The notes below the pieces were generated by a model. The model was not told where the DNA came from. It saw only the letters and a list, made by a program, of their open reading frames with translations, and did not search any database. Of a stretch of 64,000 nucleotides of DNA, positions 30,741-39,757 are shown one piece after another. Positions within the stretch are counted from its first letter, which is position 1, and each line of letters opens with the position of its first letter. The position numbers and the translations under genes were made by a program. This DNA comes from Alloalcanivorax marinus (GTDB lineage Bacteria; Pseudomonadota; Gammaproteobacteria; Pseudomonadales; Alcanivoracaceae), in NCBI RefSeq assembly GCF_016906305.1, contig NZ_JADDOL010000010.1, forward strand, positions 1-64,000, read 5' to 3'.

Positions 30741-32132
30741 ATGAAAAAGAACACGCCTCGCGTTTTGGTAGTGGATGACGAAGCGGACCTGCGGGAACTG
30801 CTCGTCATCACCTTGGGAAGAATGAAGCTGGATGCCACCGCCGCGGCCTCGCTGGACGAGGGCCGGCGCCTGCTCGACGGCGGCGCCTTCGACCTGTGTC
30901 TCACCGACATGAATCTGGGCGACGGCACCGGCCTTGAACTGATCCGCCACGCCGCCGCCCGGGCCCCGCGGATGCCGGTGGCGGTGATCACCGCCTACGG
31001 CAATATGGAAGTGGCCACCGAGGCCATGAAACTGGGCGCCTACGACTTCATCGCCAAACCGGTGGCCCTGGACCGGCTGCGTCAGTTGATCGAGGACGGC
31101 CTGGGCATCAGCCGCGCCGCCGACGACGAGGACGGCGATCACGGAGAAGACGGCCTGATCGGCCAGGGCCCCGCCATGCGCGGCCTGAAGGAGCAGATTC
31201 GCAAGTTGGCGCGCAGCCAGGCGCCGATCTACATCAGCGGCGAGTCCGGCAGCGGCAAGGAACGGGTGGCCCGGCTGATCCACGCTTTGGGCCCACGCCG
31301 GGAAAAGCCGTTCGTGGCGGTCAACTGCGGCGCCATTCCCTCCGAATTGATGGAAAGCGAGTTCTTCGGCCACCGCAAGGGCAGCTTCACCGGCGCCGTG
31401 GAGGACCGCAAGGGCCTGTTCCGCGAGGCCGACGGCGGCACCCTGTTCCTCGACGAAGTGGCCGACCTGCCCCTGCACATGCAGGTGAAACTGCTGCGCG
31501 CCATCCAGGAGAAAACCGTGCGCCCGGTGGGCGAGTCGCGGGAGGTGGCGGTCAACCTGCGCATTCTCTGCGCCACCCACCGGGACCTGGGCGCGGAAAT
31601 GACCGCCGGCCGCTTTCGCCAGGACCTCTACTACCGACTCAATGTGATCGAGGCCCATGTGCCACCGCTGCGCGAGCGCCCCGAGGATGTACCCGCCCTG
31701 GTGGAACATGTGCTCAAGCGCCTCGGCGAGGCCTGGGAAACGTCGCCGCCGGCGGTCAGCGATGCCGCCATGGCGGCCCTTGCCGACTACGACTTCCCGG
31801 GCAATGTGCGTGAACTGGAAAACATTCTGGAGCGCGCCATGACCCTGTGCGAGGACCGGCGCATCGAACCGGAGCACCTGCATTTGCCGGACGGCGGCGG
31901 CGCGGCGGTGGAGCAAGGCGGGCCGGTGGCGGGCCGCCACCCTCAGCTACCGCTGGAGGAGTACCTGCAGGAAATCGAGAAGCAGGAAATTCTGCGCGCC
32001 CTGGACGCCACCCACTGGAATCGCACCGCCGCCGCCAAGAAACTCGGCATGACGTTTCGCTCCCTGCGCTACCGGCTGAAAAAGCTGGAGCTGGATCAGG
32101 ACGACGAAGCCGACGACGGCTCGAACGCGTAA
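30741..32132 (+). CDS. pilR: PilR, sigma-54-dependent response regulator
   Basis: The 463-residue NtrC-type activator has a receiver domain with phospho-acceptor Asp56, an AAA+ domain with Walker A GESGSGKE at 167-174 and the sigma-54-contact loop GSFTGA at 214-219 (Ser in place of the usual Ala), and a Fis-type helix-turn-helix at the C-terminus (RTAAAKKLGMTFRSLRYRL). It activates the major pilin gene from a sigma-54 promoter in pseudomonads; no pilA is in the window. Its last 37 bp overlap the end of convergent thiO. Confidence 0.94.
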   Translation: MKKNTPRVLVVDDEADLRELLVITLGRMKLDATAAASLDEGRRLLDGGAFDLCLTDMNLGDGTGLELIRHAAARAPRMPVAVITAYGNMEVATEAMKLGAYDFIAKPVALDRLRQLIEDGLGISRAADDEDGDHGEDGLIGQGPAMRGLKEQIRKLARSQAPIYISGESGSGKERVARLIHALGPRREKPFVAVNCGAIPSELMESEFFGHRKGSFTGAVEDRKGLFREADGGTLFLDEVADLPLHMQVKLLRAIQEKTVRPVGESREVAVNLRILCATHRDLGAEMTAGRFRQDLYYRLNVIEAHVPPLRERPEDVPALVEHVLKRLGEAWETSPPAVSDAAMAALADYDFPGNVRELENILERAMTLCEDRRIEPEHLHLPDGGGAAVEQGGPVAGRHPQLPLEEYLQEIEKQEILRALDATHWNRTAAAKKLGMTFRSLRYRLKKLELDQDDEADDGSNA

Positions 32133-33181
32133 TCCGCCGGGTCCAGCAAGGGGCTTTCCCCGCACATCAGCTGCGCCAGCAGCTCGGCGCTGGCCGGCGC
32201 CGACACCAGCCCATTGCGGTGATGACCCACGGCGGCGAACACGCCCCGGGTCCCAGGCACCTCGCCCAGCCAGGGCCAGTCCCGCGCGCTGCCGGGGCGC
32301 ACCCCGGCCCAGTGATGGTCCGGCCGGCGCGCCGCCAGCATCGGCAAAATCCCCGCCGCCATGGTTTCCAGCGTTCGCCGGCCTTCCGCCGTGGGCGAGG
32401 TGGAGGCATCGCCCTTGCGCAACGTGGAGCCCGCCAGCACCGCCCCGTCGGCACGGGGAATCAGATAACCCTGCTCGGTGAGGATAGTCGACGGCACCTG
32501 GCCCGGCGCCAGTCGATACAGCAGCATTTCCCCCTTGGCGGGAAACAGCGGCACCGTTACCCCCAAAGCGTCGAGCAGATCCGGGCTCCAGGCGCCGGCG
32601 CTGATCAGCAGGGTCGAGGCCCGCCGCCGCTCGCCGTTGTCGAGCCGCACCTCTCCACCCCGCTCACCGGGCCACACCGCCGTGGCCCGGGCCTCGATCC
32701 GGGTCACGCCACGTTCCCGCAACCCGGCATGCAACGCTTTCAGCATGCGTGGATTGCGGATGTTTCCGATCTCCGGGAACCACAGCCCCTGGCCGGCGCG
32801 ACCATCCGGCAGATGCGCGCTCAGGGGGGCGGCCAGGCAGCGCTGATCGTGGGCCCGCGCCCAGGCCAGGCCGCGCTCCGCCTCGGCGCCATCCGCTTCC
32901 ACCCACAGCCCGCTTTCGCACAGATCCGACGGATCCAGACCGTTGCCCGCCAGTCTTCGCACCAGCTCACGATAGCGCCGCGGGCCGTCCAGGGTGAGCC
33001 GGTTCATCGGTTCCGGATAACGCCAGTGATAGAGCGGCGACAGAATGCCACCGCCGGCCCAGGACGCCGGCGGGTGCCGCCGCGGCACGTCCAGCAGCGT
33101 CACCCGGCGCCCCCGGTCCGCCAGCTCCAGGGCGCTGAGCGAGCCGACGATGCCGCCGCCAATGATCAGGACGTCGTCCAT
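32096..33181 (-). CDS. thiO: Glycine oxidase ThiO-like FAD-dependent oxidoreductase
   Basis: FAD enzyme of the D-amino-acid oxidase family that oxidises glycine to iminoglycine for the thiazole half of thiamine. The 361-residue protein begins MDDVLIIGGGIVGSLSALEL, the dinucleotide-binding loop, and ends the catalytic domain with VFAAVGHHRNGLVSAP. The ATG at 33181 has GGTGGA upstream; another in-frame ATG at 33211 is possible but lacks a site. It overlaps pilR at the 3' end. A related oxidase function cannot be excluded because no other thiamine gene is nearby. Confidence 0.85.
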   Translation of the reverse strand: MDDVLIIGGGIVGSLSALELADRGRRVTLLDVPRRHPPASWAGGGILSPLYHWRYPEPMNRLTLDGPRRYRELVRRLAGNGLDPSDLCESGLWVEADGAEAERGLAWARAHDQRCLAAPLSAHLPDGRAGQGLWFPEIGNIRNPRMLKALHAGLRERGVTRIEARATAVWPGERGGEVRLDNGERRRASTLLISAGAWSPDLLDALGVTVPLFPAKGEMLLYRLAPGQVPSTILTEQGYLIPRADGAVLAGSTLRKGDASTSPTAEGRRTLETMAAGILPMLAARRPDHHWAGVRPGSARDWPWLGEVPGTRGVFAAVGHHRNGLVSAPASAELLAQLMCGESPLLDPADYAFEPSSASSS

Positions 33182-33388
33182 CGGGGCGTCCACCGTTAGT
33201 ACATCGACCATAGTGCTGTGTGGTGTTTGGCTGACAGAAAGGGAAGCAACGGTAACACAGGGCGCCCGCCGGCGGGCACGTAAACTGAAACCGGATATTG
33301 GGCAAACCGCCCTCGCCTTGCGACGGATCAAGAACCGGCAGGATGCCGACCCGGGCGCACGGCGAAGCCACAGCCGGGAGGCAACGAC

Positions 33389-33883
33389 ATGGAAGTCAAA
33401 GGATTCACGCTGGTGGAGTGTCTGACCGCCATGCTGGTGGCGGCCATTCTGGTCGGCGCCGGGCATTACATGGGCGCCGAGTGGATGCCCGCTCAGCGGG
33501 TGGTCGCCGCCAGCAACGGCGTACTGGGCTTGATGCACCGGGCCCGGGCGGAGGCGTTTACCCGGGGGCCGCTGCTGCTTTGCGACGGCCACAGCCGTTG
33601 TGAGCGCTTCGATACCACCGACCGGCTGCTGCTGGCCACCGACCGGGACGACGACGGCCACGTCACCGACGGCGAGGTACTGGAACGGCTGCGTCTGCCC
33701 CCCGGCACCACCCTGGAATGGCGGCGCTTCCGGGGCGAGGCGCTACGCTACGGTCGCCGTGGCAACCTCTACTACCAGAATGGCCATTTCCTGATCTGCA
33801 ACCGTCGCCAGGCCCGCCGCATCGTGATGACGGTGATGGGCACCGCGCGCATCGAACCGGACGACGGCGGTCGCTGCCCGTGA
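33389..33883 (+). CDS. fimT: Type IV pilus pseudopilin, FimT/GspH-like
   Basis: The 164-residue protein has a very short leader and a prepilin cleavage site, MEVKG|FTLVECLTAML, followed by the hydrophobic helix of class III signals, so it is processed by PilD and assembled or stays in the membrane. A Cys replaces the usual small residue after Glu5 of the mature N-terminus (FTLVEC). Two further cysteine pairs (LLCDGHSRC, LICNRR) could form disulfides. GGGAGG precedes the ATG. It stands alone on the plus strand, converging on pilE, in the position of fimT next to the minor pilin operon. Confidence 0.82.
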   Translation: MEVKGFTLVECLTAMLVAAILVGAGHYMGAEWMPAQRVVAASNGVLGLMHRARAEAFTRGPLLLCDGHSRCERFDTTDRLLLATDRDDDGHVTDGEVLERLRLPPGTTLEWRRFRGEALRYGRRGNLYYQNGHFLICNRRQARRIVMTVMGTARIEPDDGGRCP

Positions 33884-33887
33884 CCGG

Positions 33888-34319
33888 TCAGCGTTTTCCC
33901 CAGGCCGGCGAGGAGCCCAGCGTACAGGTACTGCCCTTGCTGAAGCAGGTACGCCCCTCGCTGTCCAGCCTCAGCTGGCCGTCTCCGCTCTGCGGCCCCT
34001 TCGGCGTGGCCACCACGTTGTAGCGCTGGTTGTTGTCGGTCACGTTGACGACCACGGTGTAGTAGTCGTTATTGGCCAGATCCGGCGCCAGGCTGCCCAG
34101 GGCGCCGCCGGCGTCCTTGTAGGAAAAACGGCGCGCCCGGTAACTCTCCAGGGACGCGGCCAGATCCATCAGCTTGCCCTGGTACTCGGAGCGTCGGGTT
34201 TCGCGCACCTGGTTGGTGTACGAGGGGTAGGCGATGGCAGCCAGAATCGCCACGATCACCACCACGATCATCAGCTCGATCAGCGTGAAACCCCGGCTGC
34301 GTGCGGCGGCCTGTGTCAT
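33888..34319 (-). CDS. pilE: Minor type IV pilin PilE
   Basis: The 143-residue prepilin has the cleavage site ARSRG|FTLIELMIVVVIV and a compact C-terminal domain ending in a disulfide loop (TCFSKGSTC). In Pseudomonas aeruginosa PilE joins PilVWX and FimU in the priming complex at the pilus tip. It overlaps pilY1 by 4 bp (ATGA) and is the last gene of the operon. The ATG at 34319 was chosen since further upstream the frame lies inside pilY1. Confidence 0.9.
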   Translation of the reverse strand: MTQAAARSRGFTLIELMIVVVIVAILAAIAYPSYTNQVRETRRSEYQGKLMDLAASLESYRARRFSYKDAGGALGSLAPDLANNDYYTVVVNVTDNNQRYNVVATPKGPQSGDGQLRLDSEGRTCFSKGSTCTLGSSPAWGKR

Positions 34320-37282
34320 TGTTCCGTCTCCTGAGCCGGCGGGAAGTATTCGTTGGCGTCGTTCTTCTTCATCGGGTACCAGCGCTGCTTGCGGAACATG
34401 GCGTACTGCAGGTCGACGCCGCCAGGGCACTCCAGACCGGTGCAGAACTGAACCTCGCCATCGCCGGGGCCACTGCCGTCACCGCCACCGCCACCGCCAC
34501 TTCCTTCGAAAATGGGAATGATGCTGGGCGGAATGGTGGAGGAATCCAGTTCCTCGCCATCCCAGCTACCGCCATCGCCGTCACCACCGGAGACGTCGCC
34601 ATCGTTGGTGAACGAGCGCGCCTCGCCGGTGAGCAGATCCGCCCGGTAAGCGTAGGCGTTGCCGTAGCGGACCACGCAGGGATCCGCGTCCTGATCCACA
34701 TCCGAGGGTTTGTAGGTGGTGAACATGACACTGCCCTGGAAAATGGTCGGTGACGACATGACCTTTTCGCCGGACCGGCGGAACGCTACCCGCCAGCCAT
34801 CGCCGGAGCCGTCCAGGGTGGGCGGGCTGGTGCCGGCCACATTGGGCAGGTCACTGAGCGTGACCACATTGGCGGGCTGGCTGGTGCCGCGGAAATTATG
34901 GTCGGCGACCAGGAAGAAGCCTTCGTCGGTGTTTTCGTCCAGAGGGTGGGCCCGGTAGCCGGACCCGATGGCCACATAGAGCGTTTCGCTCAGGCCGCTG
35001 CGCTGGTAGCCCACCGCCGGGGCCTCGTAGAAGCGACGGTGATCCTGGGCGCCGGTCCCACCCAGGCTGGCGAGCCGCACCACGCCCTCCACCAGATCCG
35101 AGTCGCTGTCGCCGGTGTTGTCCAGATTGATGCGGAACAGCTGGCCGCCCAGGTCACCGAAATAGAGGAAGTCGGCCAGCCCGTCCAGGTTCAGGTCCAC
35201 CACCGCGATACCCCCGGGCACGCCCCACTTCATGTCCGACACCTGGTGGGTGGCGTTGTCCGAGCCCACCGACCACAGCAGGTCCCCGTTCATGGCATCC
35301 ACCATGTACACGGCATTGCCCAGATCATCCTTGTTGGCGCGGCTGCCGGCGGTGTCGTGGTCGTCCGGGCTGTAGCCGCCACCGAATACCAGCACCGGTT
35401 TGATGGTATCGCCCACCTTCACCCGGGTCAGGGTCGGCGTGGACCAGCTCTGCCCCAGCCGGGCGAAGCCGCTGTCCGGGTCGGCGTCGTCGCTGTCGGC
35501 CATCCAACCGCCGCGGATACGCCATTCCAATCTGGGGTTATCGATGTCGGAGACGTCCAGGGCATAGTAATTGCTGCCGCCCCGGCGCATGCCGCCGTAG
35601 ATATACACATCGTCGGCATCACCGTTGCTCTTGGCGGTACGGTAGGCCACCCAACTGCCATCCATCCCGTACAGGCTGCGGATATTGTCCTCACTGAGCG
35701 GCGGCGAGCGCACCAGGTCATAGGCCTGCTTGAGCATCTCGTCCGGCATGAAGGCGAACTTCTCGTCACCATTGTCGGTATCAATGGCGTGCAGCATGCC
35801 GCCGTTGGTGGAGACGAACACATAATTGGTCTGGTCGTCGGCATCGGTGCCGTCGCTGTCCACCTCGTAGTTCACCAGCAGCGGCACGCTGTGCATGGGG
35901 TCCGCCCACAGGGTCAGCAGCGCGGCATAGACCTCTTCCTTGGTGTCGTAAGCCGGCACCGCGCCGTGATCGGGAATGCCGAAATCGCTTTCGTCCATAT
36001 CCTCGAGGCGATCTTCGTCCAGGGTGTAGGAGCCGTTGCCGTTCACGTTGCCGATTACCAGCTTGCGGCCGGAAAGCTCCGCCCGGGCACCGCCCTTGCG
36101 CACATCCGGGCCATCCGGCTCGCCGTCGGTCCAGTAGCTTTTCGAGGTCTCACGGAAATAACCGGTATCCGAATCCACCGCCCGGTTGCCGTTGGCGTCC
36201 ACCACCTTGCCATCGTCCAGCCGGTAACGCTTCAGGTTGCCGGGCCAGACCGAGGTCTTCTCCGGCTTGAACATGGCGTAGTAGAGCTGGTCCAGGTGCT
36301 CCAGCCGGTTGTTCTGGTTCACCGATACGCCCGGGGAAGTAATGGTCTGGGAATCCTCGGCGATCAGATTGAGAATGTCGTTGAACTCAGCGGCCAGTTC
36401 GTCGGCGTTGTCCGCCAGGCGCACGGTGTCGGTGCCGCCATTACTGGCCACGTTATTCATATTGGTGACCTGGCTTGAGCCGGCGCCCACGCCGAACGCC
36501 ACCTGCCAGGTACGCACCGACCGGCCCTTGCTGTTGCGGTCATCGTCCATCAACCAGCGGGCCAGATCCGCCTGGCAGGAGTAGGAGCCGTTGCACCAGC
36601 CACCCGCCAGGTTGCGCACGCTGGAGTAATCGGAATCCTGGGTGGGGTCCCCGTCGGTCATCACGATGATGTGGTTGGTCTCGCACTGGTTGTCCATGTT
36701 CATGGGCGAGCTGTACTGCGAGGCGGTGTAGCACTGATTGCCGTAACAGGTGATATTCACGGAGCGACGGGGATCATTCTGCAACGCTTCTCCGCGCTTG
36801 GCGTAATCGGACGGGGAAAGGCCCATCATGTAGCGGGCCATTTCCGAGTACGCCTCCATGGTGGGCGTATTGGACGTGCCCTGCAGTCCGTTGACCAGGT
36901 TCTTCACTTCCTGCCGCGCCGTGGTATCCATATCACTGACCGGATAGAAGACATAGCCGCCGTAGCCATTGCTGTCGTAGCCGCCGTTGAACTTGCCGAC
37001 ACCGATACGCACGCCGTCGCTGAGGCCGTCCACCACCTGGGTAAACGCCTGCTTCAACTGATACATCTTGGTATCGGATCGGGAACAATCCCGGCTGCCC
37101 CGGGGCCGGTCGCACATACTCCCGGAGGTATCGATCAGGAACAGCACATTGGCGGTCTGTTCGTTGGACTCGTTGCTGGCGTCGGCCTGGGCGAAATAGA
37201 TTTCCGTGTCATCCGCGTAGAGGCAGGTGGGCGCCATCAGGACGGCACCGAACAAACACAAGAAGGCCACGATTCTGTTCAT
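34316..37282 (-). CDS. pilY1: PilY1, type IV pilus tip adhesin
   Basis: The 988-residue secreted protein has a signal peptide, an N-terminal von Willebrand A domain with MIDAS DTSGSM at 51-56, and a C-terminal PilY1-type beta-propeller with an EF-hand-like calcium loop DLNLDGLAD at 696-704. A Gly/Asp-rich low-complexity linker precedes the last ~45 residues. PilY1 sits at the pilus tip, helps prime assembly and mediates surface sensing and adhesion. The ATG at 37282 has GGGGGAG upstream; an ATG at 37297 overlapping the pilX stop is an alternative. It is smaller than the ~1160-residue P. aeruginosa protein. Confidence 0.93.
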   Translation of the reverse strand: MNRIVAFLCLFGAVLMAPTCLYADDTEIYFAQADASNESNEQTANVLFLIDTSGSMCDRPRGSRDCSRSDTKMYQLKQAFTQVVDGLSDGVRIGVGKFNGGYDSNGYGGYVFYPVSDMDTTARQEVKNLVNGLQGTSNTPTMEAYSEMARYMMGLSPSDYAKRGEALQNDPRRSVNITCYGNQCYTASQYSSPMNMDNQCETNHIIVMTDGDPTQDSDYSSVRNLAGGWCNGSYSCQADLARWLMDDDRNSKGRSVRTWQVAFGVGAGSSQVTNMNNVASNGGTDTVRLADNADELAAEFNDILNLIAEDSQTITSPGVSVNQNNRLEHLDQLYYAMFKPEKTSVWPGNLKRYRLDDGKVVDANGNRAVDSDTGYFRETSKSYWTDGEPDGPDVRKGGARAELSGRKLVIGNVNGNGSYTLDEDRLEDMDESDFGIPDHGAVPAYDTKEEVYAALLTLWADPMHSVPLLVNYEVDSDGTDADDQTNYVFVSTNGGMLHAIDTDNGDEKFAFMPDEMLKQAYDLVRSPPLSEDNIRSLYGMDGSWVAYRTAKSNGDADDVYIYGGMRRGGSNYYALDVSDIDNPRLEWRIRGGWMADSDDADPDSGFARLGQSWSTPTLTRVKVGDTIKPVLVFGGGYSPDDHDTAGSRANKDDLGNAVYMVDAMNGDLLWSVGSDNATHQVSDMKWGVPGGIAVVDLNLDGLADFLYFGDLGGQLFRINLDNTGDSDSDLVEGVVRLASLGGTGAQDHRRFYEAPAVGYQRSGLSETLYVAIGSGYRAHPLDENTDEGFFLVADHNFRGTSQPANVVTLSDLPNVAGTSPPTLDGSGDGWRVAFRRSGEKVMSSPTIFQGSVMFTTYKPSDVDQDADPCVVRYGNAYAYRADLLTGEARSFTNDGDVSGGDGDGGSWDGEELDSSTIPPSIIPIFEGSGGGGGGDGSGPGDGEVQFCTGLECPGGVDLQYAMFRKQRWYPMKKNDANEYFPPAQETEQ

Positions 37283-37293
37283 GCTCCCCCCGA

Positions 37294-37839
37294 TCATTCC
37301 TGACCAATGTTGTTGAAGTCCGAGGACGCCACCATGCCGCGCTTCAGCGCCTGCTGAAGATGGTGGTCATCCACCTCGAACTGTTCGATTTCCGAGTCGC
37401 CCATGATTTCGAAGGTATAGTCGACGATCATGCTACCGGAACCGGTCATGCTGACCTGCCCGCCGGACACCGGCTGCATGCCTTTTTGCCGGGTGCGGGA
37501 ACCGGCCTGAACCAGCCCTCGGGAATCCATGCGATCGTTGTTCTGGCACGCCGAGAGGCTGACGCCGGAGGCGGTCAGACAACGCTGCATCACCTGCCCA
37601 TTCAAAAACGGCTGCAACTCCGCGCTGCTCATGGTGTACAGATAACCGAAGGCGTCTTCCACGGCGGATTCCGCGCCCTCGAAGGACATGGCGTCCACCT
37701 GGGTGCCGGTGGAAATCTTGGAGCTGAACATGCTGGTCTTCATGGCGGTGATGCCCATCAGGGACACGATCACCAGGATCATCAGCGCCACCAGCAGCGC
37801 CACGCCGCGCTGGCGGCGGGCGGTATCCAGGTATTTCAT
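37294..37839 (-). CDS. pilX: Minor pilin-like protein PilX
   Basis: The 181-residue protein has the PilX-type N-terminus QRGVALLVALMILVIVSLMGI, with cleavage after Gly12 and without the glutamate at position 5 of most pilins, and a C-terminal domain with a Cys pair (RCLTASGVSLSAC). It joins the minor pilin priming complex. It overlaps pilW by 4 bp (ATGA) and its stop overlaps an alternative pilY1 start. Confidence 0.9.
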   Translation of the reverse strand: MKYLDTARRQRGVALLVALMILVIVSLMGITAMKTSMFSSKISTGTQVDAMSFEGAESAVEDAFGYLYTMSSAELQPFLNGQVMQRCLTASGVSLSACQNNDRMDSRGLVQAGSRTRQKGMQPVSGGQVSMTGSGSMIVDYTFEIMGDSEIEQFEVDDHHLQQALKRGMVASSDFNNIGQE

Positions 37840-38585
37840 ATCTCATTCCAGCGGTAGTTGCGGATCGCCACGGTGGTCTGGAACTGGCGGCGCAGCGTGC
37901 GACCGGCCTCCACCGTTTCCTCGTGGTCAAGCAGGTAGAAGGTCTGTTCCTGCTCGGTGCCGTCCATGCTGTTCAGGGGTTTTTCCAGCAGCATCGCCAC
38001 CTTCACCGCCACCACCGGCGAGGTACCGATGTCGTCGGCGGTGACGTAACGGGCGGGGAACGCCACACTGTCCACCGTCTGGTCGATGCCGTAGAGCACC
38101 TGAAAGCTGCGCACGCCCTGCAGCAGGATCACGTCGTCGGCGGCCAGATTGCCCCGGCATTTCAGGTTGCCGTCATCGTCCACCCAGTAGCTGTTGATGA
38201 TCTCGGTGATCGCCGTCGGCGTCAGGGTCTTGCCGGTGCAGTCCGCATCGCCGTGGTAACTGATGGTGAGCCGATCGCTGCCGGCACCGCCTTCCGCCGC
38301 CACCGGCATATTGTCGAAGGCGCTGGTGACGATGCCGGCCAGTTCGGTGGCCGCCACCTGATCGCTCATATAGCCGGTCAGCTTCAGGTCCTGGCTGATA
38401 AAGCGCATGGCCAGCTGACCCTGTTCCTGGGCCTCGCTCATCGCCTGCTGCAAGGCGAAGGTGCGCTGGTTGGTGGAGAACAGGGACACGGCGGCGGCGG
38501 TGATCAGCAGGCCGAGCACCATGGCCACCATCAATTCGATCAGGCTGAAGCCGTGCATCCCCTGGCGTTTCCCTTGCGCTTTCAT
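37836..38585 (-). CDS. pilW: Minor pilin PilW
   Basis: The 249-residue prepilin has the cleavage site GMHG|FSLIELMVAMVLGLL and a large soluble domain, typical of PilW. The ATG at 38585 (MKAQGKRQ) overlaps the pilV stop by 4 bp (ATGA) and gives a normal short leader. Cysteines in ADCTG and LKCRG may pair. It is part of the fimU-pilV-pilW-pilX-pilY1-pilE operon. Confidence 0.91.
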   Translation of the reverse strand: MKAQGKRQGMHGFSLIELMVAMVLGLLITAAAVSLFSTNQRTFALQQAMSEAQEQGQLAMRFISQDLKLTGYMSDQVAATELAGIVTSAFDNMPVAAEGGAGSDRLTISYHGDADCTGKTLTPTAITEIINSYWVDDDGNLKCRGNLAADDVILLQGVRSFQVLYGIDQTVDSVAFPARYVTADDIGTSPVVAVKVAMLLEKPLNSMDGTEQEQTFYLLDHEETVEAGRTLRRQFQTTVAIRNYRWNEI

Positions 38586-39097
38586 CGCGCCACCTCCATC
38601 ACCACGCACTGGCTGCCTTCATCGGCGTTGACCTCACCGTTGCGCACGCACTCGCCAATGTCCTGTTCGCGCCAGGCCACCACCACGCATTGGGTGGGGC
38701 CGGAGGCGGCGGCACAGGGTTGCATGCGGATACGACCGGCGGGCAGCAGCACCCCCGCCTGCCACTCCAATTGTTCGATGTCCCAGGACGCCATGTCGTC
38801 GCTGTCGCAGGCCGCGTCGAAGCAATCAGAGGGCGGCGCGTCACCGAAGGCGGCGGTATCGCCGCTCCATTGATCCGGGTCCATGTAGGTGTCGCGGGCG
38901 GCGCCGTTGGCCAGCACCCGCTCCAGGGCGTCGCGGGCCAGGGCGGTGGCCTGGGAGCGGGTCTGGGCGGTTTCCGCGCCTTTCAGGGCGCTCAACTGCA
39001 GCCCCGCGTAGCCCAGCACGCCGATGGCGAGCACCAGCAAGGCAACCAGGATTTCCACCATGCCCACCCCGGTTTGGTATCGCATACCACTGTCCAT
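38582..39097 (-). CDS. pilV: Minor pilin PilV
   Basis: The 171-residue prepilin has the cleavage site TGVG|MVEILVALLVLAIGVLG, as in PilV proteins. The start at 39097 is set by a near-perfect Shine-Dalgarno AAGGAGGT nine bases upstream; an earlier in-frame ATG at 39124 would place that site inside the gene. Several cysteines (DCFDAAC, QPCAA, QCVV, GEC, QCVV) suggest disulfides. It lies 19 bp after fimU. Confidence 0.9.
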   Translation of the reverse strand: MDSGMRYQTGVGMVEILVALLVLAIGVLGYAGLQLSALKGAETAQTRSQATALARDALERVLANGAARDTYMDPDQWSGDTAAFGDAPPSDCFDAACDSDDMASWDIEQLEWQAGVLLPAGRIRMQPCAAASGPTQCVVVAWREQDIGECVRNGEVNADEGSQCVVMEVAR

Positions 39098-39116
39098 TCC
39101 CCCTGGACCTCCTTGC

Positions 39117-39581
39117 TTACCCACAGGTGATCACCGCATTGTCGATCACGCCGAAGCGGCCGACCCGGATGCGCCGGCCACTTTCCCCGCTGCGATCATC
39201 ACAGACTTCAAATTCCACTTCCGAGGCGATCAGGCCGGAGGGCAGGAATTCGATCTCGTCGTCCGCCGAGGTCACGGTGACCGTGCCGGCGGGCAGGAAA
39301 CGCTGATCGCCTTCGCTATCGTCGCCGTCGTAGAACACTTCCCAGCCGTCGTTCCAGGAACTGCCCAGATGACGCAGCACCACCGGCTTGCGCCGGTTCA
39401 CGGCCTGGGCGCGGGCGGTGTTGATGGCGGTGACCAGGTCAGCGGCACTGGATCGCAGAGCGTTATTGGCGGTGACCGACTGAAACGACGGCACCGCGAT
39501 GGCCAGCAGCACCGCCGCCAGACCGATCGCCAGCATCAGTTCGATGATGGTGAAGCCCCGCTGTTCAGGTAGGTCGATCAC
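39117..39581 (-). CDS. fimU: Minor pilin FimU (GspH/FimT family)
   Basis: First gene of the minor pilin operon. The prepilin has the cleavage site EQRG|FTIIELMLAIGLAAVLL and a GspH-type C-terminal domain with two cysteines (EVCDDRSG, VITCG). I prefer the GTG at 39581, which has GGAG seven bases upstream and gives a short nine-residue leader; the ATG at 39602 has no ribosome-binding site but would be the first choice by codon. Product about 154 residues. Its place ahead of pilV matches FimU. Confidence 0.85.
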   Translation of the reverse strand: MIDLPEQRGFTIIELMLAIGLAAVLLAIAVPSFQSVTANNALRSSAADLVTAINTARAQAVNRRKPVVLRHLGSSWNDGWEVFYDGDDSEGDQRFLPAGTVTVTSADDEIEFLPSGLIASEVEFEVCDDRSGESGRRIRVGRFGVIDNAVITCG

Positions 39582-39614
39582 CCCGACACTCCGTTCCCGC
39601 ATTATGGTGATGAC

Positions 39615-39642
39615 ACTGTATCAATTGTAAAACCGCGGGCAA
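39615..39642 (-). promoter_or_regulatory. Promoter of the minor pilin operon
   Basis: The minus strand has TTGCCC (39637-39642), a 16-bp spacer and TACAGT (39615-39620) just ahead of fimU. The ispH stop lies about 115 bp upstream and no clear terminator is seen in between, so read-through from ispH is also possible. No sigma-54 pattern is visible here. Confidence 0.5.
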
Positions 39643-39757
39643 CGGGACTTGGACGAGCGGTGCGTTCACCGCTCCGAGCGGCGGAAACCGTGAGCGTAAG
39701 GTGATCCAGTTCATGGTTTGGGGCGGATTTCCCCGAGGGTGGGACGCCCCGGGGGCC

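Noticed and set aside
33182-33388. Possible TPP riboswitch ahead of thiO
   Set aside because: I could not find the conserved TPP aptamer core on the minus strand; thiO is not in a thiamine operon here.
32096-33661. Longer thiO reading with about 160 extra N-terminal residues
   Set aside because: The extension crosses the start of the fimT-like gene and lacks family similarity; FAD-binding motif begins right after 33181.
34898-36478. Long plus-strand open frame opposite pilY1
   Set aside because: Shadow of pilY1, which has intact domains and operon context.
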